Assembly (NCBI GenBank): GCA_021202845.1
Contig: JAJQCF010000008.1
Location: 1-64,000 of the forward strand
Length of the DNA: 64,000 bases
Origin: Oscillospiraceae bacterium
GTDB lineage: Bacteria > Bacillota > Clostridia > Oscillospirales > Oscillospiraceae
Reading direction: 5' to 3'
Shown: piece by piece, positions 51,776 through 61,144 of the stretch
Layout: every line of letters begins with the position of its first letter
How positions within the stretch are numbered: the stretch's first letter is position 1
Notes under the pieces: generated by a model
The model's database searches: none
What the model was told of the DNA's origin: nothing
What the model saw: only the letters and a program-made list of their open reading frames with translations
Made by a program: the position numbers and the translations under genes

Positions 51776-52171
51776 ATGCCTGCGAAGCAAACCAGCGGCA
51801 AGGCGGAGGGCATCAGGGAAGGGCTGAAGAAGGCCACGACGGAAATGCTCGTGCTTTTCATGCTGCGCCGCAAGCCGATGTACACTTACGAAATGATGTC
51901 CACAATCGAAGAGCTGAGCGAGGGGAAAATTGTGTTCAACACGCTCTATCAGGCAATCTACCGCCTACAAAAATTCGGATATATCAGGGAGAGCGGCAAG
52001 GTCGTCTCCGAGGAAAACCGCGTCAGAATCTACTTCGCCATAACCGAGAGCGGGCAGAAGTACCTTGACGAGCTTATAGAGCAGTACCGCGCCACCGTCA
52101 GCACCATAGACCGCGTCCTCGCCTCTGACGGCAAAAGCGCAAAGGAGAGCCGCGATGTTCAGACCGCTTGA
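51776..52171 (+). CDS. PadR-family transcriptional regulator
   Basis: The 131-residue protein has the PadR winged helix (MLVLFMLRRKPMYTYEMMSTIEELSEGKIVFNTLYQAIYRLQKFGYI) and a short C-terminal dimerisation helix. PadR proteins typically repress transporter or stress genes. AGGAGG lies 8 nt before the ATG. It diverges from the ABC exporter operon and overlaps the next gene by 17 bp. Confidence 0.9.
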   Translation: MPAKQTSGKAEGIREGLKKATTEMLVLFMLRRKPMYTYEMMSTIEELSEGKIVFNTLYQAIYRLQKFGYIRESGKVVSEENRVRIYFAITESGQKYLDELIEQYRATVSTIDRVLASDGKSAKESRDVQTA

Positions 52172-52541
52172 CAAATATTGCAGAAAGCTCAAAAGGGAGC
52201 TGTGCTGCCCGCGCAAGCTGAAAAATGGCTTTGTGCGGGACGCCCGCCGCATGGCCGAGGACTTCATAAAGGGCAACCCCGGCGTCTCCTTTGACGAGGT
52301 TCAGCGCTTCCTCGGCGAGCCGCGCGAGCTTGCGGAGTACTTCATGCAGACCTTAGACCCCGCCGTCATCTCGCGCCACAAAAGAAACACCCGCGCCGCA
52401 GCCGTAACCGCCGTCTCCCTCGCGCTGCTGATAGCGGCAGCATGCATGGCGTTTACCGTTTATGCGTCAAATGAACGCAAGACAGCGGTGATAACGCGGG
52501 AAGTGACAATAGTTATAGGAGAAGAAACGAATGATGAATAA
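52155..52541 (+). CDS. PadR-associated small membrane protein (DUF6120/HAAS-like)
   Basis: The 128-residue protein has a HAAS-like helical N-terminus (YCRKLKRELCCPRKLKNGFVRDARRMAEDFIKGNPGVSFDEVQRFLGEPRELAEYFM) and one membrane helix (about 80-103). Such proteins regularly follow PadR genes and may sense membrane state for the regulator. AAAGGAG lies 7 nt before the ATG, inside padR. Confidence 0.78.
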   Translation: MFRPLDKYCRKLKRELCCPRKLKNGFVRDARRMAEDFIKGNPGVSFDEVQRFLGEPRELAEYFMQTLDPAVISRHKRNTRAAAVTAVSLALLIAAACMAFTVYASNERKTAVITREVTIVIGEETNDE

Positions 52542-52548
52542 ACGTCAA

Positions 52549-52584
52549 AAAGCGGCGAGCGCCTTTTCGGAGGCTCGCCGCTTT
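52549..52584. terminator. Bidirectional terminator between convergent genes
   Basis: AAAGCGGCGAGC and GCTCGCCGCTTT form a 12-bp stem between the PadR operon and the minus-strand gene at 52592. Confidence 0.75.
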
Positions 52585-52591
52585 GAAATTA

Positions 52592-53218
52592 TTATGCTAT
52601 AGTCGTTGTTATTTCGCCGGGATACGGCCATTCGACTAGCAAATCATAGAGATTGTAGTAGGTCAGTTTTGACTTGCGCAGAAAAATATCGAAAAGCTCG
52701 GCTGCCTCATACGGGGTTTTGGCATTCTCATAGCTGTATTCTTCCGCATACTCAAGAAGCTGCTCTATATATGGTTTGATGCCGGTGTAAAAGTCGGTCA
52801 TAAACTGCTCGTCCGCATTCAGCGGGTAGTTTTTGTTTATCAATTCTATGGCGCGGCTTAAAGTTGAGGAATCATCATCAAAATGGGTTACGTGGCGGTA
52901 ATACGGCTCGCAATAGCGGTTCATGCCATTTATTGACCGGCTAAGCGCCACTGCCGCGCCGCCGACCATGCCGGACAGCGCCGCTCTGTGGTAAGGCTCG
53001 TTTTCAGCCTCTAAGTATAAGCCTATATAATTGTCAAGTGTCCATAACAGCCCATATATTCCCTCAAGATTTGTCCCGTACCACTCGCGTGTAACCATAT
53101 CAAAGACAGCATCGTTGCGCTCTTTTTCCCTGCGCCAATTATAAGTTGTCCACACAAGTGAGAGCGACAAGATTACGATTAAAATCGTCGCGCGCGTGCG
53201 AACGGTTAGGTTTTTCAT
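52592..53218 (-). CDS. Single-pass membrane protein of unknown function
   Basis: The 208-residue protein has one N-terminal membrane helix (about 10-28) and a helical extracytoplasmic domain rich in Tyr and acidic residues. I find no known motif. The ATG is preceded by AAAGGTGG at about 8 nt; a longer frame to 53344 lacks a site. It is AT-richer than the glycine-cleavage genes beside it and has its own transcript. Confidence 0.6.
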   Translation of the reverse strand: MKNLTVRTRATILIVILSLSLVWTTYNWRREKERNDAVFDMVTREWYGTNLEGIYGLLWTLDNYIGLYLEAENEPYHRAALSGMVGGAAVALSRSINGMNRYCEPYYRHVTHFDDDSSTLSRAIELINKNYPLNADEQFMTDFYTGIKPYIEQLLEYAEEYSYENAKTPYEAAELFDIFLRKSKLTYYNLYDLLVEWPYPGEITTTIA

Positions 53219-53410
53219 GCAGTCTGCCACCTTTCTTTTTTGAAATTTGCAACGCCTGTTTGCCGAATTTTTGACGAACTTTTTCGCCGTGCTTAACGCG
53301 GCTCCGCCTTTCTTTAATCTATGCGGATAATACCATATAGACATACATTTGTCAACAACAAACTAAACTTATAAACTTCCCATTCCGCCGTTTTCTGCGC
53401 AATTTGCGGC

Positions 53411-53439
53411 TTGACAAGCGGGGGAAATGCCGATATAAT
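53411..53439 (+). promoter_or_regulatory. Promoter of the glycine cleavage operon
   Basis: TTGACA (53411-53416) and TATAAT (53434-53439) match consensus exactly with 17 nt between them. Confidence 0.88.
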
Positions 53440-53489
53440 AGCGTTGTTCCTTGATTTGGGGAGCAAAATTTAATCAGGTTCGGGTGAAG

Positions 53490-53670
53490 GAATCGGGAGA
53501 GTCCGCGTTTTGCGCGGCGCCGAAGGGGCTGCAGAAACTCTCAGGCAAAGTGGACCGATTCCCGACGAAGCTCTGGAAAACAATTTGCGGAAGCGCAATG
53601 ACGCGCTTCCCATGTACCGACGAAGCAATCCGCGGCTTGGCGCGGAGAATCTTTCAGGTTTTAAACAGAG
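53490..53670 (+). promoter_or_regulatory. Tandem glycine riboswitch (gcvT element)
   Basis: Aptamer 1 is closed by GAATCGG (53490-53496) and CCGATTC (53555-53561) and holds GGGAGAGTC, GCGCCGAAGGGGC and AAACTCTCAGGCAAA, all gcvT-element hallmarks. Aptamer 2 is closed by CTCTG (53571-53575) and CAGAG (53666-53670) and holds TACCGACGAAGCAA and ATCTTTCAGGTTTTAAA. The 3' strand of aptamer 2 shares bases with the terminator that follows, so glycine binding should favour read-through into gcvT. Confidence 0.93.
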
Positions 53671-53713
53671 GCGAAGGCTGCGGCTGACTGCGCGGCTTTC
53701 GCCTTTGTTTTTT
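53669..53713 (+). terminator. Riboswitch-controlled terminator
   Basis: AGGCGAAGGC (53669-53678) pairs with GCTTTCGCCT (53695-53704), followed by TTGTTTTTT. Confidence 0.85.
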
Positions 53714-53761
53714 ACATTTTTCTATCGCGTTTATCATATAAGAAACAGGAGATGATTCATT

Positions 53762-54847
53762 TTGGAGCGCAAGACCCCTTTGTATGATGTCCATGTCGCC
53801 GAGGGCGGCAAAATTGTGCCGTTCGCGGGCTACCTTCTGCCGATTCAGTATGCCTCCGGCGTGATTCGGGAGCATATGGCGGTGCGGCAGCAGGCCGGAC
53901 TGTTCGACGTTTCTCACATGGGAGAAATTTTGTTTACCGGCCCGACTGCGCTGGACACGCTCAATCACCTGCTCACCAACGACTACACCGATATGCCGCT
54001 GGGGCGCGTGCGCTACGGCGTGATGTGCAATCCCTCCGGCGGGGTTATTGACGACTTAGTCGTCTATAAGTTTGGAGAGCAGACATATCTTGTCGTCGTC
54101 AATGCCTCCAACCGTGAGAAGGACTTTGCCCATATGTCGGCCAACCTGCTGCCGGACACCAAGGCGGAGGATATTTCCGACAAGGTTGCCCAGCTCGCGC
54201 TCCAAGGACCTGCGGCGCCGCAGATTCTGGCCAAGCTGGCCGCGCCGGAGCAGATTCCGCAGAAGTATTACACCGCCGCGGCTCACGTCGGCGTGGGCGG
54301 AATTGACTGCATGGTTTCCCGCACCGGCTACACGGGGGAGTTGGGCTATGAGCTGTACACCGCGCCGGAGAACGCCGCCGCGCTCTGGAAAATGCTCCGC
54401 GAGGCTGGCGAGGAGTTCGGGCTTATTCCCTGCGGCTTGGGCGCGCGCGACACGCTGCGTTTGGAGGCCGCCATGCCGCTCTACGGGCACGAAATGGACG
54501 AGACGATAACGCCGCTGGAGGCGGGGCTGGACTTCGGCGTCAAGCTGGGCAAGAGCGAGTTCATAGGCCGCGAGGCGCTGGTGAGCGCGGGCAAGCCGAG
54601 CCGCGTGCGCGTGGGGCTGACCGTCACGGGCCGCGGCATACTGCGCGAGCACCAGAGCGTTTTCCTGAACGGCACGGAGATAGGCGCGACCACCTCCGGC
54701 ACGTTCGCGCCGTATCTGAACAAGGCCGTGGCGATGGCGCTGGTGAGCGCAGGCTGCGCCGAGGTCGGCACGGAGGTCGAGGTGGACGTGCGCGGCCGCC
54801 GCGTCCCCGCCGTCATAACGCCGCTGCCGTTTTATAAGCGCGCGTAA
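53762..54847 (+). CDS. gcvT: Glycine cleavage system T protein (aminomethyltransferase)
   Basis: GcvT moves the methylene group from the H-protein arm to tetrahydrofolate and releases ammonia. The 361-residue protein has FDVSHMGEI near 45, the catalytic region around Asp in YTDMPLGRVRYGVM, and GARDTLRLEAAMPLYGHE. The start is a TTG, 10 nt after AGGAG. It heads a seven-gene operon under a glycine riboswitch. Confidence 0.94.
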   Translation: MERKTPLYDVHVAEGGKIVPFAGYLLPIQYASGVIREHMAVRQQAGLFDVSHMGEILFTGPTALDTLNHLLTNDYTDMPLGRVRYGVMCNPSGGVIDDLVVYKFGEQTYLVVVNASNREKDFAHMSANLLPDTKAEDISDKVAQLALQGPAAPQILAKLAAPEQIPQKYYTAAAHVGVGGIDCMVSRTGYTGELGYELYTAPENAAALWKMLREAGEEFGLIPCGLGARDTLRLEAAMPLYGHEMDETITPLEAGLDFGVKLGKSEFIGREALVSAGKPSRVRVGLTVTGRGILREHQSVFLNGTEIGATTSGTFAPYLNKAVAMALVSAGCAEVGTEVEVDVRGRRVPAVITPLPFYKRA

Positions 54848-54908
54848 AAAATTATAATTCTTATAAATCAAAAATTATTGTAAATCACTATATTAGGAGG
54901 AAAAAATT

Positions 54909-55292
54909 ATGTCTGAAATTCTCAAAGAGCTGAAGTACACGCCTTCCCACGAGTGGGTCAAGGAGGAGGACGGCTTGACCGTGGTCGGTCTGTCGGATTT
55001 CGCCCAGAACGCGCTGGGAGACATTGTATTTATAAATCTGCCGGAGGAGGGCAGCGAGGTTACGGCGGGCGAGGCGTTTGCCGACGTGGAGTCCGTCAAG
55101 GCTGTCTCGGACGTTTTCAGCCCCGTCACCGGCGTTGTTGCCGCCGTGAACGAGGAGCTGCTGGATAACCCCGCGCTCGTCAACGAAGCCCCCTACGAGA
55201 GTTGGCTGATAAAGGTCTCCGACGTGAGCGAGACGCGCGAGCTGCTGGATGCCGACGCCTATGGCGAGGTGTGCGCCGCGGAGGAGGACTGA
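54909..55292 (+). CDS. gcvH: Glycine cleavage system H protein
   Basis: The 127-residue carrier shuttles intermediates on a lipoyl arm attached to K64 (DVESVKAVSDV). The HEWV start and GDIVFINLPEEG are family marks. AGGAGG lies 9-10 nt before the ATG. The ligase that can lipoylate it is encoded four genes downstream. Confidence 0.95.
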   Translation: MSEILKELKYTPSHEWVKEEDGLTVVGLSDFAQNALGDIVFINLPEEGSEVTAGEAFADVESVKAVSDVFSPVTGVVAAVNEELLDNPALVNEAPYESWLIKVSDVSETRELLDADAYGEVCAAEED

Positions 55293-55293
55293 C

Positions 55294-56610
55294 ATGGGCA
55301 GCTATGTGCCCGCCACGAGCGCCGAGCAGCAGGCGATGCTGTCCGCGCTGGGACTGGAGAGCGTGGAGCAGCTGTTTGACTGCGTGCCGCCGGAGGTGCG
55401 CATAAGCGAGCTGAATCTGCCCGCGGGGCTGAGCGAGATGGAGGTCAGCCGCGCCGTGGGCAAAATGGCGGCCGCCAACCGCCGCTTTGACAGCTGCTTC
55501 CGCGGCGCGGGAGCCTACCGCCACTATATCCCCTCCATTGTAAAGACCGTGACCTCAAAAGAGGAGTTTGTCACGGCCTACACGCCGTATCAGGCGGAGA
55601 TAAGTCAGGGCGTACTCCAGTCGATTTTTGAATATCAGACCCAGATGTGTGAGCTGACGGGCATGGACGTTTCCAACGCCTCGGTCTATGACGGCGCGAC
55701 GGCGGCCGCCGAGGCGGTGTTCATGTGCGAAGAGCGCCGCCGCAGCGGGGTGCTGGTGGCGGAAACCGCCGACCCGCAGGTGCGCGAGGTTATTTCCACC
55801 TACTGCGCGAGCCGCGGCGTGAGCGTGACGACACTGCCGCAGCGCGGCGGCGCGCTGGACTTAGACAAGCTCGCCGAGGCGCTGACCGAGCAGACGGCCT
55901 CCGTCTATCTGCAAAGCCCCAACTACTACGGCGTGCTGGAGGACGCGGCGGCGGTCGCGGAGATGGCTCACGCAAAGGGCGTCAAGGTGATAATGGGCGT
56001 GAACCCCATATCCTTGGGACTGCTGAAAACTCCCGCCGAGTACGGCGCGGACATAGCCGTGGGCGAGGGTCAGCCGCTGGGGCTGCCGCTGGGCTTCGGC
56101 GGCCCGTACTTGGGCTTTATGACCTGCCGCCAAGCGCTCATGCGCCGTCTGCCCGGGCGCATTGTGGGGCAGACGACCGACAGCGCGGGCAAACGCTGCT
56201 TTGTGCTGACGCTGCAGGCGCGCGAACAGCACATACGCCGCGAAAAGGCGTCGTCCAACATCTGCTCCAACGAGGCGCTGTGCGCCATGACCGCTTCGGT
56301 CTACCTCGCGGCAATGGGTCCGCAGGGACTGCGCCGCGCGGCGGAGGGCAGCGCTGCCCATGCCCATTATTTAGCGGAGAAGCTAAACGCGCTGCCGGGC
56401 TTTGCCCTGCGTTACAGAAAGCCGTTTTTCCATGAGTTCGTCACGGAGTGCCCGACGGAGCCGACCGTGCTCTGCGCGGCGCTGGCCGAGCGCGGCATAC
56501 TGGGCGGGCTGCCGCTGGACGGCGGGCTGCTGTGGTGCTGCACGGAGCTGAACGACAGAGGGCAGATAGACGAGCTTGTTGAAGTCTTGAAGGAGGTGTG
56601 TGCGCTGTGA
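55294..56610 (+). CDS. gcvPA: Glycine dehydrogenase, subunit 1 (P protein alpha)
   Basis: The 438-residue protein is the N-terminal half of a split P protein, usual in Firmicutes. It decarboxylates glycine with the beta subunit. Motifs include [38 protein letters not shown] and [16 protein letters not shown] lies 6 nt before the ATG, 1 bp after the gcvH stop. Confidence 0.94.
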   Translation: MGSYVPATSAEQQAMLSALGLESVEQLFDCVPPEVRISELNLPAGLSEMEVSRAVGKMAAANRRFDSCFRGAGAYRHYIPSIVKTVTSKEEFVTAYTPYQAEISQGVLQSIFEYQTQMCELTGMDVSNASVYDGATAAAEAVFMCEERRRSGVLVAETADPQVREVISTYCASRGVSVTTLPQRGGALDLDKLAEALTEQTASVYLQSPNYYGVLEDAAAVAEMAHAKGVKVIMGVNPISLGLLKTPAEYGADIAVGEGQPLGLPLGFGGPYLGFMTCRQALMRRLPGRIVGQTTDSAGKRCFVLTLQAREQHIRREKASSNICSNEALCAMTASVYLAAMGPQGLRRAAEGSAAHAHYLAEKLNALPGFALRYRKPFFHEFVTECPTEPTVLCAALAERGILGGLPLDGGLLWCCTELNDRGQIDELVEVLKEVCAL

Positions 56611-58043
56611 AGCTGATTTTTGAACGCAGCCGCGCGGGACGCGGATTGAGCCTGCTGCCGGAGTGCGATGTGCCGAAAGCGGAGTTTGACGCCGCATTTC
56701 TGCGTGAGAGCGCCCCGCGTCTGCCGGAGATGTCCGAGGTGGAGCTTGGCCGGCACTATACCGAGCTGGCCGCCGAGACGCACGGCGTGAACGACGGGTT
56801 TTACCCCCTCGGCTCCTGCACGATGAAGTATAACCCCCGCATTGACGAGGAGCTGGCCGCGCTGCCGGACTTTGCGGACATCCACCCGCTGCAGCCGACA
56901 GAGAGCGTTCAGGGCTGCTTGGAGGTGCTGTACCGCGCGGAGGAGCTGCTTTGCGAGATAACCGGCATGGACGCCATGACGTTCCAGCCCGCCGCCGGAG
57001 CGCACGGCGAGTACACGGGGCTGCTGCTCATCCGCGCCTACCACGCCTCGCGCGGCAACACGGAGCGCACGAAGATAATCGTCCCCGACTCCGCCCACGG
57101 CACGAACCCCGCCTCGGCGGTGATGGCGGGCTTCAAGGTTGTGTCCGTGCCCTCGAACGCCGAGGGCGGCGTGGATTTGGAGGCGCTGCGCGCCGCCGTG
57201 GGTCCCGACACCGCGGGGCTTATGCTCACAAACCCCAACACTCTGGGACTTTTCGACCCCAATATTTTAGAAATTACGCGCATTGTACACGGCGCGGGCG
57301 GACTTTGCTACTATGACGGCGCGAACCTCAACGCAGTTATGGGCCGCGCCCGCCCGGGCGACATGGGCTTCGACTGCGTCCATGTCAATTTGCACAAGAC
57401 TTTCGCCACCCCGCACGGCGGCGGCGGACCGGGCAGCGGACCTGTGGGCTGCAAGGACTTCCTCGCCGCGTTCCTGCCCGCGCCGCGGGTCGGCAGAAGC
57501 GAGAGCGGCTACACCCTGACGCAGCCGCCGCAGAGCATTGGCCGCGTGCGCAGCTTTTACGGCAACTTCTTGGTCGTGGTGCGGGCGCTGGCGTATATAA
57601 TGACGCTCGGCAGGGAGGGCATACCCGCCGCCTCCGCCGGAGCGGTGCTGAACGCCAACTACCTCATGCACGCGCTCGCGGGGCGCTACGAAATGGCCTA
57701 TGACGGGGCTTGTATGCATGAGTTTGTAATGACGCTGGAGGGGCTGAAGCACAAAACCGGCGCTTCGGCGCTCGACGTAGCCAAGCGGCTGCTGGACTTC
57801 GGCATACACCCGCCGACGATGTACTTCCCGCTCATTGTCCACGAGGCGCTGATGGTTGAGCCGACCGAGACGGAGAGCCCCGAGACGCTGGACAGCGCGG
57901 CGGAAATTTTCCTGCAAGTGCTGGACGAGGCGGAGGCGAACGGCGAGAGCCTGCATTCCGCGCCCCACGACTGCGTCATCAGCCGCCCCGACGAGGTGGC
58001 CGCCGCCCGCACGCCGATTTTGCGCTATGCCTTTGACGGCTGA
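56607..58043 (+). CDS. gcvPB: Glycine dehydrogenase, subunit 2 (P protein beta, PLP-binding)
   Basis: The 478-residue protein holds the PLP lysine in [16 protein letters not shown] (about residue 262) and the family patterns [13 protein letters not shown] and HGTNPASA. The GTG at 56607 overlaps the gcvPA stop (GTGA) and lies 10 nt after AGGAGG; the GTG at 56598 is too close to it. Confidence 0.94.
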   Translation: MKLIFERSRAGRGLSLLPECDVPKAEFDAAFLRESAPRLPEMSEVELGRHYTELAAETHGVNDGFYPLGSCTMKYNPRIDEELAALPDFADIHPLQPTESVQGCLEVLYRAEELLCEITGMDAMTFQPAAGAHGEYTGLLLIRAYHASRGNTERTKIIVPDSAHGTNPASAVMAGFKVVSVPSNAEGGVDLEALRAAVGPDTAGLMLTNPNTLGLFDPNILEITRIVHGAGGLCYYDGANLNAVMGRARPGDMGFDCVHVNLHKTFATPHGGGGPGSGPVGCKDFLAAFLPAPRVGRSESGYTLTQPPQSIGRVRSFYGNFLVVVRALAYIMTLGREGIPAASAGAVLNANYLMHALAGRYEMAYDGACMHEFVMTLEGLKHKTGASALDVAKRLLDFGIHPPTMYFPLIVHEALMVEPTETESPETLDSAAEIFLQVLDEAEANGESLHSAPHDCVISRPDEVAAARTPILRYAFDG

Positions 58044-58061
58044 GGCGGAAGGAGCCGCGCC

Positions 58062-59057
58062 GTGCTGACAAAGCTCCTGCTGCTGAAAACCGGCAGCACC
58101 AATCCTTATTATAATTTAGCGCTGGAGGAGCAGCTTCTGCGCGGCGTCGGCGCGGGGGAGTGCGTACTCTACCTCTGGCAAAACCGCCGCACCGTGGTTA
58201 TAGGCCGCAACCAGAACGCGGAGGACGAGTGCCGCGTGCAGGCGCTGGAGGCCGACGGCGGACATCTTGCGCGCCGGCTCTCCGGCGGCGGCGCGGTGTA
58301 CCACGACTTGGGCAATCTGAACTTCACGTTCCTCACCACGGCGGAGGACTACGACGCGGCGCGGCAGACGCAGGTTATTTTGCAGGCGGTGCGCTCCCTC
58401 GGCGTGGACGCAGAGCGCACGGGGCGCAACGATTTGACCGCGGACGGCAGAAAATTTTCCGGCCACGCCTTCTATAAAACCGCGGGGCGCGGCTGCCACC
58501 ACGGCACGCTGATGGTGAACGTGGAGCGTGAGCAAATGGAGAGATATTTGCAAGTCTCGCCGCTCAAGCTGCGCGCCAAGGGCGTGCAGTCGGTGCGCTC
58601 AAGGGTCGTGAACCTCGCGGAAATAGCGCCGGCGCTGACCGTAGAAAAGCTGAGCGCGGCGCTGGAGAGCGCTTTTGGCGAGGTGTACGCCCTGCCGGTG
58701 ACGCCGCTGGCGGAGAGCGAGCTGGACGCCGAGGCTGTAGAGGAAAAGCGAAAGCGCTTCGCCTCCCCCGACTGGCTCTACGGCAAGCTGCGCCCGCTGC
58801 AGTGCAGCCGCGAGGCGCGCTTTGACTGGGGCACGGTGCGGCTGGACTTCTCGCTGGCGGAGGGCGTTATCTGCGACGCCGCGCTGTGGTCGGACGGGCT
58901 GGAGGCCGATTACCTCAGCGCCGTGCCGGAGGCTCTGCGCGGCTGCGCTCTTGAGGAAAACGCTGTGCGCCGCCGTTTGACAGCGCCGGACGGCGCTCAT
59001 ACCCAAGCGGCGGCGGACATAGCCGCGCTGCTGACAACAAAACGAGGTGAAAGCTGA
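58062..59057 (+). CDS. lplA: Lipoate-protein ligase A
   Basis: LplA activates free lipoate with ATP and attaches it to carrier lysines. The 331-residue protein has LQNRRTVVIGRNQN-like LWQNRRTVVIGRNQNA, the RRLSGGGAVYHDLGNLNFTF core and KFSGHAFYKT with the catalytic Lys region. The start is a GTG, 8 nt after GGAG. Its place in the operon implies that GcvH is its substrate. Confidence 0.92.
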   Translation: MLTKLLLLKTGSTNPYYNLALEEQLLRGVGAGECVLYLWQNRRTVVIGRNQNAEDECRVQALEADGGHLARRLSGGGAVYHDLGNLNFTFLTTAEDYDAARQTQVILQAVRSLGVDAERTGRNDLTADGRKFSGHAFYKTAGRGCHHGTLMVNVEREQMERYLQVSPLKLRAKGVQSVRSRVVNLAEIAPALTVEKLSAALESAFGEVYALPVTPLAESELDAEAVEEKRKRFASPDWLYGKLRPLQCSREARFDWGTVRLDFSLAEGVICDAALWSDGLEADYLSAVPEALRGCALEENAVRRRLTAPDGAHTQAAADIAALLTTKRGES

Positions 59058-59058
59058 T

Positions 59059-60414
59059 ATGCATTATAATGTCGCGATTATAGGCGGAGGGCCGGGCGGC
59101 TACACCGCGGCGGCTCACGCCGCGGCAGGCGGCAGCGTTGTCCTGTTCGAGCGCAGCGCGCTGGGCGGCACCTGCCTCAACCGCGGGTGTATCCCCACCA
59201 AGGCGCTGCTGCACGCCTCCGAGCTCTACGGCAGCATAAGCCGCGCCGAGGCCATCGGCGTGAGGGCGGAGGGAGTCAGCTACGACTTCGCCGCCATGCA
59301 CCGCCGCAAAAATCAGGTGGTGGAAACGCTGCGGCAGGGCGTGGAAAAGCAGATGAAGGCGGGCAAAATCACCGTCGTTCAGGGCAGCGCCAAGCTGCTG
59401 GGCGGCGGGCGCATAGCCTGCGGCGGCGAGGAGTGGACGGCGGACGACATAATAATCGCCGCCGGTTCAGTCCCCGCAATCCCGCCCATTGTAGGCGCGG
59501 AGAAGTGCTGCACAAGCGACGACTTGTTAGAGGGCGAGGGCAAGGACTTCTCCTCGCTCGTCATCATAGGCGGCGGCGTAATCGGTGTGGAGTGCGCGTC
59601 CATTTATCTGCCGCTGGGTTGCCGCGTAACCATTCTGGAAATGGCGCCGCAGCTGCTGCCGAGCATGGACCGCGAGATAGCCCAGCGCCTTGCCATGTCG
59701 CTGAAAAAGCAGGGCGCGGCGGTGGAAACGCAGGCCGCGGTGCAGTCCGTAACCGAGAAAGACGGCGCGCTGACGGTCAGCTATCTCGACAAAAAGGGCG
59801 CGGAGCACAGCGTTACGGCCGAAGGCGTGCTGATGGCAACAGGCCGCCGCGCCTGCCTTGACGGTCTCTTTGCCGAGGGTGCGGAGCCGAAACTTGAGCG
59901 CGGCGCGGTGGCAGCCGACGCCGAGGGGCGCACGAGCGTTCCGCACCTCTATGTCATCGGCGACGCCAGAGCGGGCAATATCCAGCTCGCCCATGTGGCC
60001 GCCGCGCAGGGCGAGAACGTGGCCGCGCTGCTCTCAGGGCGCGAAAAGCCTGTGGATGAGACTCTTGTGCCGAGCTGTGTTTACACCTCGCCGGAGATTG
60101 CCTCCGCCGGACTGAGCGAGGAGGCGGCAAAGGCCGCGGGCATCGCCGTGAAAACCGGCAAATGCCTCACGGGCACAAACGGCAAGTGCCTCATCGAGGA
60201 CGCCGCCGCGGGCTACGTCAAGTTGGTGGCGGAGAGTGAGAGCGGCAGACTGCTGGGCGCGCAGCTTGTGTGTCCGCGCGCGACGGACATGATAGCGGAG
60301 CTGGCGCTTGCGGTGCAGCGCGGCGTGACCGCGGCGCAGCTGGCGGCGGTAATCCACCCGCACCCGACGTTCAGCGAAATGATTTGCGCTGCGGCCTCCG
60401 CGCTCGCGGAGTGA
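59059..60414 (+). CDS. lpdA: Dihydrolipoyl dehydrogenase (L protein)
   Basis: Lpd reoxidises the reduced lipoyl arm of GcvH with NAD. The 451-residue flavoprotein has FAD motif GGGPGG (9-14), redox pair C39 and C44 in GGTCLNRGCIP, NAD motif GGGVIG, and C-terminal HPHPTFSE with the His-Glu pair. GAGGTG lies 9 nt before the ATG. It completes the T-H-P-L set in this operon. Confidence 0.94.
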   Translation: MHYNVAIIGGGPGGYTAAAHAAAGGSVVLFERSALGGTCLNRGCIPTKALLHASELYGSISRAEAIGVRAEGVSYDFAAMHRRKNQVVETLRQGVEKQMKAGKITVVQGSAKLLGGGRIACGGEEWTADDIIIAAGSVPAIPPIVGAEKCCTSDDLLEGEGKDFSSLVIIGGGVIGVECASIYLPLGCRVTILEMAPQLLPSMDREIAQRLAMSLKKQGAAVETQAAVQSVTEKDGALTVSYLDKKGAEHSVTAEGVLMATGRRACLDGLFAEGAEPKLERGAVAADAEGRTSVPHLYVIGDARAGNIQLAHVAAAQGENVAALLSGREKPVDETLVPSCVYTSPEIASAGLSEEAAKAAGIAVKTGKCLTGTNGKCLIEDAAAGYVKLVAESESGRLLGAQLVCPRATDMIAELALAVQRGVTAAQLAAVIHPHPTFSEMICAAASALAE

Positions 60415-61088
60415 TGAACGTCACGCGCGTGCGCCCCAACGTCTGGCACATCGAAGAATCCTACCGCGTGTACTGCACGCTTGTCACAGGGCGGAGCCGC
60501 GCCGTGCTCTGGGACACGGGGACGGGCAGAAAAAATCTGCGCGAGCTCGTGCGGGAGATAACAAGCCTGCCCTGCCTTGTGCTGTGCAGCCACGGCCACG
60601 CCGACCACACGGGCGGCAACGCGCTCTTTGACGCCGCGGCGCTCAGCCGCGAGGACTGGCCGCTGCTCACCCCGCCGCAGCCGCCCATACGCGATTTGCG
60701 CGCGGGGGAGAGGCTGGACTTGGGCGGAGAGCAGGCCGCGGCAGTACCGCTGGCGGGTCACACGCGCGGGTCGATGGGTCTGCTCTTGGAGCGCGAGCGC
60801 CTGCTGCTTGCCGGCGACGCGCTGGGGCCGAACCTGATGCTGGCGGAGGACGGGCTTTCACCGGCGGAGACGCTGCGCAGCCTCAGCGCGGCGGCGCGGC
60901 TGCCGTTTGACGAGTATTTGGCGAGCCACGCCCCGCTGCCCCGGCCGCGCGCGCAGCTTGATTTTCTCCTGCGCCACTTGGCAAATCTGCCCGACCCCGC
61001 CGCCGCGCCCTGCCGCGGCGGAGAGCTGATGCGCAGCACCATGACCGACGGCAAGCGCCGCTCTGTGATTTTGTATAAGACGGAATAA
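60414..61088 (+). CDS. MBL-fold metallo-hydrolase
   Basis: The 224-residue protein has the metallo-beta-lactamase zinc motif SHGHADHTGG, the later GH in LAGHTRGS, the bridging Asp in LAGDAL, and a final SHAPLP His. The substrate is unknown; thioester or glyoxalase-II-like hydrolysis is common in this fold. The ATG overlaps the lpdA stop by one base, so it belongs to the glycine cleavage operon. Confidence 0.85.
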   Translation: MNVTRVRPNVWHIEESYRVYCTLVTGRSRAVLWDTGTGRKNLRELVREITSLPCLVLCSHGHADHTGGNALFDAAALSREDWPLLTPPQPPIRDLRAGERLDLGGEQAAAVPLAGHTRGSMGLLLERERLLLAGDALGPNLMLAEDGLSPAETLRSLSAAARLPFDEYLASHAPLPRPRAQLDFLLRHLANLPDPAAAPCRGGELMRSTMTDGKRRSVILYKTE

Positions 61089-61093
61089 TTAAA

Positions 61094-61129
61094 AAATTAT
61101 CGCCACGGTGCAAGCCGTGGCGATAATTT
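61094..61129. terminator. Bidirectional terminator after the glycine cleavage operon
   Basis: AAATTATCGCCACGG and CCGTGGCGATAATTT form a perfect 15-bp stem between convergent operons. Confidence 0.85.
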
Positions 61130-61144
61130 ATGTCTGTCCTATGT

